64,000 nucleotides of DNA from Clostridiales bacterium (GTDB taxonomy: Bacteria > Bacillota > Clostridia > Oscillospirales > Oscillospiraceae), in NCBI GenBank assembly GCA_022785125.1, contig JALFRA010000013.1:62001-126000 (forward strand). The letters are read 5' to 3'. Shown in pieces: positions 24,405-33,241 of the stretch. The position numbers and the translations under genes were made by a program. How positions within the stretch are numbered: the first letter of the stretch is position 1; each line of letters begins with the position of its first letter. Below the pieces are notes generated by a model. It saw only the letters and a program-made list of their open reading frames with translations. It had not been told where the DNA came from and made no database searches.

Positions 24405-25307
24405 TCAGCTCAAAAACAGCTCCACATCCTCCACCGTCAGCCCGGTCTGGAGGGCCAGGTTGATGCCGAACCCCACCACCTTGGCCAGGTCGGTGACCCG
24501 GGCGTCGATGTCCCTGGGGGTGACCATCAGCCCCTCCCCCGCCCCCTGGAGGGCCTGGGGGTCCAGATGAGCCTGGCCCGCCTCGGCCAGCAGGTCGGCG
24601 GCCAGGGTGGCCCCGTCCACCACCGTGGGCACCCCCACGGCGATGACGGGCACCCCCAGGCTGGCCCGGTCCAGGGCCGCCCGGGCGTTGCCCACCCCGG
24701 AGCCGGGGGTGATGCCGGTATCGGCCAGCTGGACGGTGGTACACACCCGGCTCAGGCTGCGGGAGGCCAGAGCGTCCACCGCAATGACGCAGGCGGGGCG
24801 GATCTTTTCGGTCACCGCACGCACCAGCTCCCCGCTCTCCACGCCGGTGGTGCCCAGCACTCCCGCCGCCAGAGCGGCCACCGGCCGGAAAGAGCCGAAG
24901 TGCTCCGGCACCTGCTCCACCAGATGGCGGGTGACCATGGTGTGGTCGGCGGCGGCGGGGCCGATGTTGTCCGGGGTGATGGCCCGGTTGCCCAGCCCCA
25001 CCACCAGGGCGGGAGCCCCCTCCGGCAGCTTGAGCAGGGCGGACAGCTCCGCCGCCACCGCCCGGGCCGCCCGGCCGAAGGCATCCTCCTCCCGGCGGAC
25101 CAGAGCCGACAGGTCCACCGTCACATAGGTGCCCACCGGCTTGCCGATGGCCTTTGCCCCCCGGTCGTCCAGCACTTTGACCGTGGTCACCGGGTAACCC
25201 TCCCGGGTGGATTCCTCCTGAGTCACGCCGGGCAGCTCCCCGGTATTGCCCCCCTCCCGCCACAGCTGAGCGGCCTCCAGCGCCAAATCCGTCCTTCTTT
25301 GTTCCAT
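24405..25307 (-). CDS. gpr: GPR germination protease
   Basis: 300 aa. This aspartic-like protease starts degradation of small acid-soluble spore proteins at germination, so the organism is expected to form spores. Family blocks are RRTDLALEA, VVGLGNRAITPDNIGP, ACVIAVDALASRSLSRVC and TDTGITPGSGVGNAR-type sequence. The ATG at 25307 follows AGGAGG by 7 bp; six upstream in-frame codons are rejected. It is divergent from rpsT, as in many spore formers where gpr neighbours rpsT. Confidence 0.93.
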   Translation of the reverse strand: MEQRRTDLALEAAQLWREGGNTGELPGVTQEESTREGYPVTTVKVLDDRGAKAIGKPVGTYVTVDLSALVRREEDAFGRAARAVAAELSALLKLPEGAPALVVGLGNRAITPDNIGPAAADHTMVTRHLVEQVPEHFGSFRPVAALAAGVLGTTGVESGELVRAVTEKIRPACVIAVDALASRSLSRVCTTVQLADTGITPGSGVGNARAALDRASLGVPVIAVGVPTVVDGATLAADLLAEAGQAHLDPQALQGAGEGLMVTPRDIDARVTDLAKVVGFGINLALQTGLTVEDVELFLS

Positions 25308-25418
25308 ATACGTCCTCCTGTACACCCCAAGATATGGTGTTTTGTATGCTGCTTGCCTCTATTTTTTGCGGAGAGCGGCCCCATATACAAAAAAAGTGAA
25401 AAAACCTAAAAAAAACTG

Positions 25419-25447
25419 TTGCAATTTCTCTTGCTTCCTGCTAGAAT
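25419..25447 (+). promoter_or_regulatory. rpsT promoter
   Basis: TTGCAA (25419-25424), 17 bp, TAGAAT (25442-25447). Confidence 0.75.
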
Positions 25448-25506
25448 GTAAAAATGCACAGGCAAACTATGTGTATTTACTATCGTCATCGGAGGAGGTG
25501 TTTGGT

Positions 25507-25770
25507 TTGCCGAATATTAAATCTGCCAAGAAGCGTGTCCTGGTGAACGAGACCAAGGCCATGCAGAACAAGGCCGCGAAGTCCGCTCTCAAGACCGACA
25601 TCAAGAAGTTTGAGGCTGCGCTGGCTGAAGGCAACCGCAGCGAGGCCGAGGGCGCTTACAAGGTGGCCGTTAAGGCGGTCGACAAGGCCGTGGTTCATGG
25701 TCTGCTGCACCGGAACAACGCTGCGCACAAGAAGAGCGCCATGACCATCAAGCTGAACAAGCTGGCCTAA
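25507..25770 (+). CDS. rpsT: 30S ribosomal protein S20
   Basis: 87 aa from a TTG start (25507) after GGAGGAGGTG. MPNIKSAKKRV, then basic helices and HKNNAAHKKSAM-like sequence (HRNNAAHKKSAMTIKLNKLA), identify S20, which binds 16S rRNA early in assembly. TTG starts with translational autocontrol are known for S20 in other bacteria. Terminator follows directly. Confidence 0.95.
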   Translation: MPNIKSAKKRVLVNETKAMQNKAAKSALKTDIKKFEAALAEGNRSEAEGAYKVAVKAVDKAVVHGLLHRNNAAHKKSAMTIKLNKLA

Positions 25771-25784
25771 TTGTGGTCAACATG

Positions 25785-25812
25785 AAACCGCCTGCCATGC
25801 AGGCGGTTTTTT
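25785..25812 (+). terminator. rpsT terminator
   Basis: AAACCGCCTGC, loop CAT, GCAGGCGGTTTTTT. Confidence 0.92.
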
Positions 25813-25904
25813 GCTGCCCAAATGGGACCGGCTGATCTCTCCCCTTGCATTATCTTCCATTTTATGGTATATTCAGAAGGAACCTGTGTCCGGGAGGTGG
25901 GCCT

Positions 25905-26774
25905 ATGCCCAAAGAGCTGCTGAAAAAGAAGCCGGTGAAATTTGTACTGGAGATGGTGGACATTTATTTCTCCAAGCACATCTCCCGCTCGGCGGCGGAG
26001 CTGGCCTACTTTCTCATCCTCTCCTTTTTCCCCCTGCTCATCTGCATCAATGCTTTTATCAGTCTGCTGCCGGTGGATCTGGAGGAGATTTTGGCTGCGG
26101 CCTCCCCCCTGCTGCCCAGGGCGGCCCGGGATATCCTGATGGAGTATGTGGGCTATATCACCACCAATCAGTCTCCCGGCCTGCTCATTGCAGGGGTTTT
26201 CATGACGGTGTTCTTTGCCTCGGCGGCCTTCCGGGCCCTGATGAACATTATGGAGGAGATCTATGGCCGCAAGGGCTACCGGGGCCTGCGGCAGGTGATC
26301 GCCAGCGTGCTCTTTGCCCTGCTGCTGCTGGTCACCATCTTCCTCTCCCTGGTGGTGCTCCTCACCGGCGGCTGGCTCTTCCAGGCGGCGGAACGGCTGC
26401 TCCATCTGGATACCAACTCCCTGCCCTGGGACTGGCAGTGGATGCGCTTTCTGCTTCTCTTTCTGCTGGTGTTCCTGTTTGTACTGCTGGTATACCGGGT
26501 GGCCGCCCCCCAGGGCAAACCACGCCCGCCGGTGATGACCGGGGCTTTTCTGACCGCGGTGGTGCTCTCCGTCTTTTCCATCCTGTTTTCCTGGTTCATT
26601 GGCCTGTCCTCCCGGTACTCCCTGGTGTACGGGTCCCTGGCCTCCATCATCATCATGCTGGTGTGGCTCTATCTGTGCGGCAATATCCTCATCATCGGCA
26701 ACATCTTCAACTGCGTGTGGTATAAGCACAAAAAGCTGAAGCTGCTGAAAGATCTGAAAAAAGAAGAGAAATAA
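25905..26774 (+). CDS. YihY/BrkB-family membrane protein
   Basis: 289 aa with about six membrane helices (starting near residues 30, 90, 130, 175, 205 and 245). The family signature RSAAELAYFLILSFFPLLI lies near residue 30, and the C-terminus is basic (KHKKLKLLKDLKKEEK). The family is widespread and of uncertain function; it was once called ribonuclease BN in error. The ATG at 25905 follows CGGGAGGTGG. It has its own terminator. Confidence 0.85.
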   Translation: MPKELLKKKPVKFVLEMVDIYFSKHISRSAAELAYFLILSFFPLLICINAFISLLPVDLEEILAAASPLLPRAARDILMEYVGYITTNQSPGLLIAGVFMTVFFASAAFRALMNIMEEIYGRKGYRGLRQVIASVLFALLLLVTIFLSLVVLLTGGWLFQAAERLLHLDTNSLPWDWQWMRFLLLFLLVFLFVLLVYRVAAPQGKPRPPVMTGAFLTAVVLSVFSILFSWFIGLSSRYSLVYGSLASIIIMLVWLYLCGNILIIGNIFNCVWYKHKKLKLLKDLKKEEK

Positions 26775-26805
26775 AAAAGTACGCTGCTGATGCAGCGTGC
26801 TTTTT
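26773..26805 (+). terminator. Terminator between the YihY gene and coaX
   Basis: AAAAAAGTACGCTGC, loop TGAT, GCAGCGTGCTTTTT. The A-run on the other side may let it serve coaX as well. Confidence 0.85.
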
Positions 26806-27545
26806 CATCCATTATTTTGCTTCCAGATCTCTGCCAGCCCCAGGAAGGTCAGGTGAGGCTCCCATGCGGTGGAGATGGAGAGCAGAGGGCGTACCAGCGT
26901 GCTGTTGCCGCCGGTGAGCACCACCGTCAGGGGCCCCAGCACCTCCTCCAGCCGCCTGACAATGCCCTCAATGGCCCCGGCAGCCCCGTACAGGGCGCCG
27001 TACTTCATGCAGGACACAGTGTCCGTCCCCAGCAGCCCCTCCGGCGTGGACAGGGTGATAGGGGGCAGCTGGGCGGCCCGGGCGGACAGAGCCTCCAGGC
27101 CCAGAGCCAGGCCGGGCAGGATCATGCCGCCCCGGAAAAGGCCGCCCTTGTCTACCACCGACAGGGTGGTAGCGGTGCCCATGTCAAAGACAGCCACCGG
27201 AGGGGTATACCGGGCCAGAGCGGCCACACAGTCCACCACCCGGTCCATGCCCAGGTTGGCGGTGTCGTAGCCGCTGAGATCCAGACCGGTGTGGGTGGTT
27301 TTATCCACCACCAGGACGGGCTTTCCGGTGATGGCTTTCAGACCCTCCCCCACCGGGCCGGTGAGGGCGGGCACCACCGAGGAGAGAACGGCTCCCTTGG
27401 CCTCCACCCCCTCCAGCAGCTCTTTGAGGGCGGCGGTCCAGTCCAGGGCCAGGTCGCTGGGCAGCTTTTTCACAAAGGCCACCTGATCTCCCCGCAGGCC
27501 CGCGATGGCAACGGTGGTGTTGCCGATGTCAACCGTGAGCAGCAT
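26805..27545 (-). CDS. coaX: Type III pantothenate kinase
   Basis: 246 aa. It phosphorylates pantothenate, the first step of CoA synthesis; type III enzymes are not feedback-inhibited by CoA. Visible motifs are DIGNT (6-10), the GMDR region, FDMGTATTLSVVD and GGNSTLVRPLL. The ATG at 27545 starts 1 bp after the stop of the S-component gene, so the pair is one operon. A 61-codon in-frame extension upstream is rejected. Confidence 0.93.
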   Translation of the reverse strand: MLLTVDIGNTTVAIAGLRGDQVAFVKKLPSDLALDWTAALKELLEGVEAKGAVLSSVVPALTGPVGEGLKAITGKPVLVVDKTTHTGLDLSGYDTANLGMDRVVDCVAALARYTPPVAVFDMGTATTLSVVDKGGLFRGGMILPGLALGLEALSARAAQLPPITLSTPEGLLGTDTVSCMKYGALYGAAGAIEGIVRRLEEVLGPLTVVLTGGNSTLVRPLLSISTAWEPHLTFLGLAEIWKQNNG

Positions 27546-27546
27546 C

Positions 27547-28239
27547 TCAGGCAGGCTGCTCCACAGCGGTGGGGGCCTTTTTCTCCAGCTTGAGGGCACG
27601 CACCATGGGCACGCACACCGCGGGGGTGATGACGGCAGCCACCATGGCCTCAGGCACGCCGTTGGCGGCCACGATGCCCAGGATGAAGCCCAGTACCGCG
27701 TCGGCGGGGATGCCCTGGGCGGCGGCATAGGCCTCGGTAAAGATGACGCCGATGGAGCCCATCACCAGGGCGGTGTTGGTGAGAGCGCCCACGATGCCGG
27801 CGATCACCATGCCCCCGGTCTGGATACCGGCGTTGGACTTGCGGAAGAGGGTCTTAATGAGGGTGTAAACCAGCCAGGGGGTGACGCCCACCAGGATACG
27901 GGGCACAAAGCAGATGAACAGAGCCCAGGGGCTGCCCCGGTCCAGGCCGGGCACGGGAATGAAGGGGGAAAACACAAAGGAGGAAAGACCGGGCACCAGC
28001 GTATTTTTGATCAGGCTGGACAGACCGAACATTCCTCCCAGGAACGCGCCCTTCTTGGGCCCCAGCAGAATGGAACCGATGATGACCGGCACATGGAGAA
28101 TGGTGGCCTTGATCACAGGCAGGTCGATAAGACCCAGGGGGGTAAAGGTGAGCAAAAAGATAATGCCGGTAAACATAGCCAGAATGGCCATGCCCTGCAC
28201 CTGCTTGCTCCGCTGAGACCGGGTGAGCGCTTTTTTCAT
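27547..28239 (-). CDS. panT: ECF transporter S component, probably for pantothenate
   Basis: 230 aa, about six hydrophobic segments, with the S-component pattern of short loops and small residues (ATILHVPVIIGSILLGPKKGAFLGGMFGL). The substrate is inferred from its operon with coaX and the nearby coaBC. The EcfAAT energising genes are not in the window, as is usual for group II ECF systems. The ATG at 28239 is 9 bp after GGAGG; a TTG two codons upstream is less likely. Confidence 0.75.
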   Translation of the reverse strand: MKKALTRSQRSKQVQGMAILAMFTGIIFLLTFTPLGLIDLPVIKATILHVPVIIGSILLGPKKGAFLGGMFGLSSLIKNTLVPGLSSFVFSPFIPVPGLDRGSPWALFICFVPRILVGVTPWLVYTLIKTLFRKSNAGIQTGGMVIAGIVGALTNTALVMGSIGVIFTEAYAAAQGIPADAVLGFILGIVAANGVPEAMVAAVITPAVCVPMVRALKLEKKAPTAVEQPA

Positions 28240-28400
28240 ATTCAATTACCTCCAGCTGCCGTTCCTTTCTCAGGATACAGCGCATATTTTGGGTGACTGA
28301 CCACCGATGGGCTGGGACCTGCCGTCTCACAGAGTACAGCGGCCCCGGACGGGGACAGCCGGAGATATTATAGCGGTTTTATCCCCAAAATGCAATGGCA
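28240..28400 (-). promoter_or_regulatory. Leader region of the pantothenate operon
   Basis: On the minus strand TATAAT (28371-28366) is followed by a transcribed leader of about 120 nt with GC-rich pairing near 28332-28360. I could not match it to a known riboswitch; whether it responds to pantothenate or CoA is unknown. Confidence 0.35.
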
Positions 28401-28491
28401 ATGTGGAAAACTTCCTTCGTGTCTGCTATAATTGAGGGACACATTACGGCGGCGGAAGGCCGTCCCTACAGATCATAAGGAGCTTCTTGCT

Positions 28492-29691
28492 ATGCAGTTA
28501 AAAGGAAAAACCGTGCTGCTGGGGGTCACCGGCGGCATTGCCTGCTACAAATCCGCCAACCTGGCCTCCGCCCTGGTGAAGCAGGGGGCCAACGTCCAGG
28601 TGCTTATGACCAAAAATGCCACCGAGTTCATCGGCCCCCACACCTTTGAGTCCCTCACCGGCAACCGGGTGAGCGTGGATACCTTCGACCGCAACTATCA
28701 GTTCCAGGTGGAGCACATTGCCCTGGCCGACCAGGCCGACCTGGTGCTGGTGGCTCCCGCCACCGCCAACGTGCTGGCCAAGCTGGCCCACGGCCTGGCC
28801 GATGATATGCTCACCACCACCATTCTGGCCTGCAACTGCCCCAAGATCGCCGCCCCCGCCATGAACACCAAAATGTACGAGAACCCCGTCACCCAGGACA
28901 ACCTGGACATTTTGAGAAAATACGGCTGGGAGATCGTGGAGCCCGCCAGCGGCCGTCTGGCCTGCGGGGCCGTGGGCAAGGGCAAGATGCCCGAGCCGGA
29001 GGACCTGCTGGAGACCGTCCTCCACGCCCTGAGCCACGAGAAGGACATGACCGGCCTCAAGGTGCTGGTCACCGCCGGTCCCACCCGGGAGGCCCTGGAC
29101 CCGGTGCGCTATCTCACCAACCACTCCACCAGCAAGATGGGCTACGCCATCGCCAAAGCCGCCGCCGCCCGTGGGGCCCAGGTCACCCTGGTGTCCGGGC
29201 CGGTGAACCTGAAAAAGCCCCCCTACATGGAGGTGGTGGACATCCTGTCCGCTCAGGATATGTTTGACGCGGTGACCAGCCGTGCCCCCGACCAGGATAT
29301 CATCATCAAGGCTGCCGCCGTGGCCGACTACCGCCCCGCTTCCGTGGCGGAGGACAAGATCAAGAAGAGCGGCACCGACGCCGATCTCTCCCTCCCCCTG
29401 GCCCGCACCAGCGATATTCTGGCCTGGCTGGGGGAGCACCGGGTGCCCGGTCAGTTCCTGTGCGGCTTCTCCATGGAGACCAGGGACATGGTGTCCAACT
29501 CCAAAAAGAAGCTGGAGAAAAAGCACATCGACCTCATTGCCGCCAACAACCTGAAGCAGGAAGGCGCCGGCTTTGGGGTGGACACCAACGTGCTCACCCT
29601 CATCGCCGCCGACGGGGCCAAAGAGCTGCCCCTCATGAGCAAGGAGGAGGCCGCCCACGCCCTGCTGGACGAAATTATGGACCGCCGGTGA
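28492..29691 (+). CDS. coaBC: Bifunctional phosphopantothenoylcysteine decarboxylase/synthetase
   Basis: 399 aa. The N-terminal flavoprotein decarboxylase (CoaC, 1 to about 190) has GVTGGIACYKSANLASALVK and PAMNTKMYENP. The C-terminal synthetase (CoaB) has TAGPTREALDPVRYLTNHSTSK and AAAVADYRP. Together they turn 4'-phosphopantothenate and cysteine into 4'-phosphopantetheine. It is divergent from panT-coaX, forming a local CoA-biosynthesis block. The ATG at 28492 follows AAGGAG; TATAAT at 28427-28432 is a likely -10. Confidence 0.95.
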   Translation: MQLKGKTVLLGVTGGIACYKSANLASALVKQGANVQVLMTKNATEFIGPHTFESLTGNRVSVDTFDRNYQFQVEHIALADQADLVLVAPATANVLAKLAHGLADDMLTTTILACNCPKIAAPAMNTKMYENPVTQDNLDILRKYGWEIVEPASGRLACGAVGKGKMPEPEDLLETVLHALSHEKDMTGLKVLVTAGPTREALDPVRYLTNHSTSKMGYAIAKAAAARGAQVTLVSGPVNLKKPPYMEVVDILSAQDMFDAVTSRAPDQDIIIKAAAVADYRPASVAEDKIKKSGTDADLSLPLARTSDILAWLGEHRVPGQFLCGFSMETRDMVSNSKKKLEKKHIDLIAANNLKQEGAGFGVDTNVLTLIAADGAKELPLMSKEEAAHALLDEIMDRR

Positions 29692-29710
29692 GCTTTCGCC
29701 CCTTTTTGCC

Positions 29711-29739
29711 TTGACGGTAGGGGGAAAAAATGATAGAAT
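29711..29739 (+). promoter_or_regulatory. glyS leader promoter
   Basis: TTGACG (29711-29716), 17 bp, TAGAAT (29734-29739). Confidence 0.75.
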
Positions 29740-29744
29740 AGCCC

Positions 29745-29978
29745 GCGATAAGGCAGTGATCGGGAAGAGTACCCCCATGTTTCCGCACCAGAGAGGAGCC
29801 GGACGGTGCAAGGCTCCGGCGGAGGTGGAGGGAAGGCGCCCGTGAGCCGCGGGGAGGCAATGCCCCGCCGGTCCCCCGCCGTTACCGGAAACGAAGCGCG
29901 TACCAGCCAGGTACGAATTCAGGTGGAACCACGGACATTTTGTTCGCCCTGAGCCGAAGAACGGCTCAGGGCGTTTTT
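29745..29978 (+). ncRNA. T-box leader of glyS
   Basis: The T-box core TTCAGGTGGAACCACGG lies at 29918-29934, after a long stem I region. The terminator stem CGCCCTGAGCCG/CGGCTCAGGGCG with TTTTTT (29945-29978) follows. Uncharged tRNA-Gly should stabilise the antiterminator. The specifier was not assigned; glycine is inferred from the gene controlled. Confidence 0.88.
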
Positions 29979-29998
29979 TATGCTCTGGGCCAAGGAGA

Positions 29999-30112
29999 GC
30001 TTCCCCCCTCTGGGGGGAAGCTGGCAGCCAAAGGCTGACTGATGAGGGGTTCCCTCTATCCCGCGCCCCCTCATCCGGCCCTGCGGGCCATCTTCCCCCT
30101 GAGGGGGAAGGT
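29999..30112. repeat. Two palindromic repeats between the T-box and glyS
   Basis: A CAGCC-type unit (29999-30051) and an inverted GGCC-type unit (about 30066-30112). They lie inside the glyS 5' leader, downstream of the T-box terminator. Confidence 0.85.
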
Positions 30113-30142
30113 AACCACAAACAAAAGGAGTTTGATTGTACC

Positions 30143-31579
30143 ATGAAAAACACCGAAAAGACCATGGAGCAGATCGTCACCCTGTGTAAGGGCCGGGGCT
30201 TCATCTTCTCCGGCTCCGAGATCTACGGCGGTCTGGCCAACACCTGGGACTACGGCCCCCTGGGTGTGGAGCTGAAGAACAACGTCAAGAAGGCCTGGTG
30301 GAAGAAGTTTGTCCAGGAGAACCCCTACAACGTGGGTCTGGACGCCGCCATCCTCATGAACCCCCAGACCTGGGTGGCCTCCGGCCATCTGGGCGGCTTC
30401 TCCGATCCTCTGATGGACTGTAAGGAGTGTAAGGAGCGTTTCCGCGCCGACAAGCTCATCGAGGACTGGTGCGCTGAGAACAGCGTGGAGCTGCCCAAGC
30501 CCATCGACGCCTTCTCCCAGGAGGAGATGAAGAACTTCATCGAGGAGAACAACATCCCCTGCCCCACCTGCGGCAAGCACAACTTCACCGACATCCGTCA
30601 GTTCAACCTGATGTTCAAGACCTTCCAGGGCGTCACCGAGGATGCCAAGAACACCGTGTACCTGCGGCCTGAGACCGCCCAGGGCATCTTCGTCAACTTC
30701 CAGAACATCCAGCGCACCACCCGCAAGAAGCTGCCCTTCGGCGTGTGCCAGGTGGGCAAGTCCTTCCGCAACGAGATCACCCCCGGCAACTTCACCTTCC
30801 GTACCCGTGAGTTCGAGCAGATGGAGCTGGAGTTTTTCTGCAAGCCGGGCACCGACATGGAGTGGTTCCAGTACTGGCGCTCCTTCTGCAAGGAGTGGCT
30901 GCTGAGCCTGGGTATGCAGGAGGATCACCTGCGGCTGCGTGACCACAGCCCCGAGGAGCTGTGCTTCTACTCCAAGGGCACCACCGACTTCGAGTTTCTC
31001 TTCCCCTTTGGCTGGGGCGAGCTGTGGGGTGTGGCCGACCGTACCGACTACGACCTGACCCAGCACCAGAACGTCTCCGGCAAGGACATGACCTACTTCG
31101 ACCAGGAGACCGGCGAGCACTATGTCCCCTATGTGGTGGAGCCCTCCCTGGGCGCCGACCGCGTGACCCTGGCCTTCCTGGTGGACGCCTTCGATCAGGA
31201 GGTGGTTGGCCAGGACAAGAAGGGCAACGACGACATCCGCACCGTGCTGCGCCTCCACCCCGCTCTGGCTCCCTTCAAGTGCGCCGTGCTGCCCCTGAGC
31301 AAGAAGGAAGTGCTGGCTGGCCCCGCCCAGCAGCTGCGTGACGAGCTGGCCCGCGACTTCATGGTGGACTACGACGACGCCGGCTCCATCGGCAAGCGCT
31401 ACCGCCGCCAGGACGAGATCGGCACCCCCTTCTGCATCACCCTGGACTTCCAGACCGTGGGCGACGAGAACACCCCCGCCGACCACTGCGTCACCATCCG
31501 TGAGCGCGACTCCATGGAGCAGGTGCGTATTCCCATGTCTGAGGTTAAGAATTATATCGCTGAGCGTATCAAGTTCTGA
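30143..31579 (+). CDS. glyS: Glycyl-tRNA synthetase (single-chain type)
   Basis: 478 aa, class II homodimeric Gly[15 protein letters not shown], the zinc-type CKECKERF and CPTCGKHNF pairs, motif 2 [25 protein letters not shown] (in two halves) and motif 3 [13 protein letters not shown] are present, then an anticodon domain. The last 19 codons use AT-ending codons (ATT, TCT, GTT, AAT, TAT, GCT) unlike the body of the gene, and are repeated downstream. T-box controlled. Confidence 0.95.
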   Translation: MKNTEKTMEQIVTLCKGRGFIFSGSEIYGGLANTWDYGPLGVELKNNVKKAWWKKFVQENPYNVGLDAAILMNPQTWVASGHLGGFSDPLMDCKECKERFRADKLIEDWCAENSVELPKPIDAFSQEEMKNFIEENNIPCPTCGKHNFTDIRQFNLMFKTFQGVTEDAKNTVYLRPETAQGIFVNFQNIQRTTRKKLPFGVCQVGKSFRNEITPGNFTFRTREFEQMELEFFCKPGTDMEWFQYWRSFCKEWLLSLGMQEDHLRLRDHSPEELCFYSKGTTDFEFLFPFGWGELWGVADRTDYDLTQHQNVSGKDMTYFDQETGEHYVPYVVEPSLGADRVTLAFLVDAFDQEVVGQDKKGNDDIRTVLRLHPALAPFKCAVLPLSKKEVLAGPAQQLRDELARDFMVDYDDAGSIGKRYRRQDEIGTPFCITLDFQTVGDENTPADHCVTIRERDSMEQVRIPMSEVKNYIAERIKF

Positions 31580-31791
31580 TCTCTTTCCAAACTATGACGC
31601 ACCTGCTCCATTCCGCCGGTCACGGCGTCACAAGCGTTTTGGCCCTGGGCCAAAACCTTGGTGCGGACGAATTCACTTCGGCCGCACAGAATCCAATCCG
31701 GGACCCCAAAAAATCTTATTTTTTGGGGTCGCAGGTGCGAATTTCCATGTCCGAGGTTAAGAATTATATCGCTGAGCGCGTAAAGTTCTGA
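31514..31791 (+). mobile_element. Gene-end duplication element, glyS copy
   Basis: Site ATGGAGCAGGTGCGT inside the gene (31514-31528); gene end and stop (31579); exact inverted copy of the site (31597-31611); hairpin CGCCG/CGGCG (31614-31627); hairpin CAAG-C-GTTTTGGCC with its partner and CTTG (31631-31660, one bulged C); hairpin GTGCGG/CCGCAC with loop TTCAC (31661-31687); perfect hairpin GACCCCAAAAAAT/ATTTTTTGGGGTC (31702-31730); second gene end (31731-31791). Direct repeats 31519-31579 and 31731-31791 differ at six bases. The native terminator follows the second copy. Confidence 0.72.
31731..31791 (+). pseudogene. Second copy of the glyS 3' end
   Basis: It repeats [19 protein letters not shown] as [19 protein letters not shown] plus stop. 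Of five changed codons three are synonymous and two conservative (Pro/Ser, Ile/Val). It lies in a different frame relative to the glyS stop and has no good start codon; probably the original gene end. Confidence 0.75.
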
Positions 31792-31798
31792 CTTTCAT

Positions 31799-31836
31799 CA
31801 AAAAAATCCCTGTTGCTAACGCAACAGGGATTTTTT
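31799..31836 (+). terminator. glyS terminator
   Basis: AAAAAATCCCTGTTGC, loop TAAC, GCAACAGGGATTTTTT. It is symmetric enough to serve the flavodoxin gene on the other strand. Confidence 0.92.
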
Positions 31837-31844
31837 CTTGCCTT

Positions 31845-32351
31845 TTATGCCTTCATGGCCTCCCGGGCGAAGTCGGCGGCCTGGTCCAGGTCGCTCTGGT
31901 CCGGGTGGGTCAGGGCCAGGTCAAAGGCCTGGATCATGGATTTCAGCTTGGCGTTGTCCGGGTCAGCCTTGAGCTGGGCTTCATACCGGTCCTTCACCGT
32001 CTGGGGCATCTTGCCGGTGCAGAAGAAGGTGCTCACCACCTGGTTCCCCTTGGGCACCTCCGCCTTAAAGCGGTCGGCCAGGGAGGCGAAGTACAGCTCG
32101 GAGATACCGAAACCGGCGGTGCCGAAGATGGCTACCCGCTTGCCGTACAAGCTATGTAAAAATTCCTGCATAGCAGGAGTGAGGGTACCCTTGTCGGTCC
32201 AGGACCCGGCAAAAACCAGCTCTGCCTGGTCCACGTTCTGGGGCGGCGGGCCAAAGGCCACGATGTCGTGGCCCTCACAGGCCTCCCGGATGGCCTGGGC
32301 CACCTGGGCGGTGTTGCCGGTCTGGCTGTCGAATACAATGGCGATTTTCAT
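31845..32351 (-). CDS. Flavodoxin-family protein
   Basis: 168 aa. MKIAIVFDSQTGNTAQVA is the FMN-phosphate loop, and AGSWTDKGTLTPAMQEFL with VAIFGTAGFG fits a flavodoxin-like electron carrier or small flavoprotein. The C-terminal 60 residues are an extra helical region. The ATG at 32351 follows AGGAGG. The electron partner is not evident. Confidence 0.85.
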   Translation of the reverse strand: MKIAIVFDSQTGNTAQVAQAIREACEGHDIVAFGPPPQNVDQAELVFAGSWTDKGTLTPAMQEFLHSLYGKRVAIFGTAGFGISELYFASLADRFKAEVPKGNQVVSTFFCTGKMPQTVKDRYEAQLKADPDNAKLKSMIQAFDLALTHPDQSDLDQAADFAREAMKA

Positions 32352-32387
32352 AGGTCCTCCTTTGGACGGCGGGCGCATACCGCGCCC

Positions 32388-32825
32388 CTACTTGTACTTC
32401 CGGCTCTCCGCTACTGCTAATTCATCACAACGGTTATTAAACGGGTTATCGGCGTGGCCCTTGACCCAGTGGAGATGGACGGTGTGGTAGTCGCACAGGT
32501 CCAGCAGGGTGGCCCATAGATCCGGGTTAAGGGCGGGCTTTTTATCTCCCTTCACCCAGCCTCTGGCCTTCCAGCCCCGGGCCCAGCCCTTCTCCAGGGC
32601 GTCAATGACGTACTTGGAGTCGGAGTAGAGCTCCACGATGCAGGGCTCTTTCAGGGCCTTCAGGGCGGTGATGACGCCGGTGAGCTCCATACGGTTGTTG
32701 GTGGTGTGGGCCTCCCCGCCGGAGAGTTCCTTTTTGAATGCTCCGTACTGCAAAATGGCCCCCCACCCGCCGGGGCCCGGATTGCCCGAGCAGGCCCCGT
32801 CGGTGTAAATGGTAACTGTTTTCAT
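32388..32825 (-). CDS. rnhA: Ribonuclease HI
   Basis: 145 aa. It cleaves RNA in RNA-DNA hybrids. The catalytic carboxylates are in [30 protein letters not shown] and CDELA, the standard D-E-D-D set. [13 protein letters not shown] is the family loop. The ATG at 32825 follows AAGGAGATCT. The 5' third is overlapped in another frame by the run-on end of the DUF559 gene. Confidence 0.93.
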   Translation of the reverse strand: MKTVTIYTDGACSGNPGPGGWGAILQYGAFKKELSGGEAHTTNNRMELTGVITALKALKEPCIVELYSDSKYVIDALEKGWARGWKARGWVKGDKKPALNPDLWATLLDLCDYHTVHLHWVKGHADNPFNNRCDELAVAESRKYK

Positions 32826-33234
32826 AGATCTCCTTCCAAACCTTCCCCCCTGTGGGGGGAAGGTGCCCCCGTAGGGGGCGGATGAGGGGGGTCCTGCATT
32901 GAACTTCCAGCCCAATGGTAGTACAAACACCCTCAAATCGCTGCAAAATATCCAAATTACTAAACCGTAATATGGTAATGCCGTAGGTCTGCTTTAAAAA
33001 TTCTGTGCGGATTTTGTCCTCTTCCTGTCCCGTCTTTTCAAAATGCTGGGAGCCATCCAGCTCTATGGCCAGCTTTGCAGCAGCACAGTAAAAATCCACA
33101 ATATAGGGACCAAATACCACTTGTCGCCGGAATTGAATGGGAAAGGTGCGTAAAAACTGATACCATAGCTTATTTTCTTCTTTGGTAGCATTTTTCCTCA
33201 GACTTTGGGCGTTTTTTCTCATCCATAGACGCAT
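32602..33234 (-). CDS. DUF559 (Vsr-like fold) nuclease-type protein with aberrant run-on tail
   Basis: The natural domain is residues 1 to about 118: [48 protein letters not shown] and [15 protein letters not shown]. This is the DUF559 pattern related to very-short-patch-repair-like endonucleases. After [12 protein letters not shown] the frame enters a palindromic repeat (32841-32890) with no stop and continues about 75 codons into rnhA in the wrong frame. So the native stop seems lost. The gene is clearly AT-richer than its neighbours, suggesting transfer. Confidence 0.65.
   Translation of the reverse strand: MRLWMRKNAQSLRKNATKEENKLWYQFLRTFPIQFRRQVVFGPYIVDFYCAAAKLAIELDGSQHFEKTGQEEDKIRTEFLKQTYGITILRFSNLDILQRFEGVCTTIGLEVQCRTPLIRPLRGHLPPTGGKVWKEIYENSYHLHRRGLLGQSGPRRVGGHFAVRSIQKGTLRRGGPHHQQPYGAHRRHHRPEGPERALHRGALLRLQVRH
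32841..32890 (+). repeat. Palindromic repeat between rnhA and the DUF559 gene
   Basis: CCTTCCCCCC/GGGGGGAAGG hairpin, then GCCCCCGTAGGGGGC, ending in GGATGAGGGG. It covers the expected stop position of the DUF559 gene. Confidence 0.85.
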
Positions 33235-33241
33235 GAGATAC

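Noticed and set aside
31594..31791. 65-codon frame ending in the second glyS end
   Set aside because: No ribosome-binding site; it begins inside the inverted site and reads the hairpins. Only the last 19 codons are meaningful, as a duplicated gene end.
31514..31791. Group I or group II intron at the glyS end
   Set aside because: The inverted site resembles exon-guide pairing, but about 120 nt of simple hairpins is too small for a known catalytic core, no core motifs are seen, and the lepA copy is antisense to its gene.
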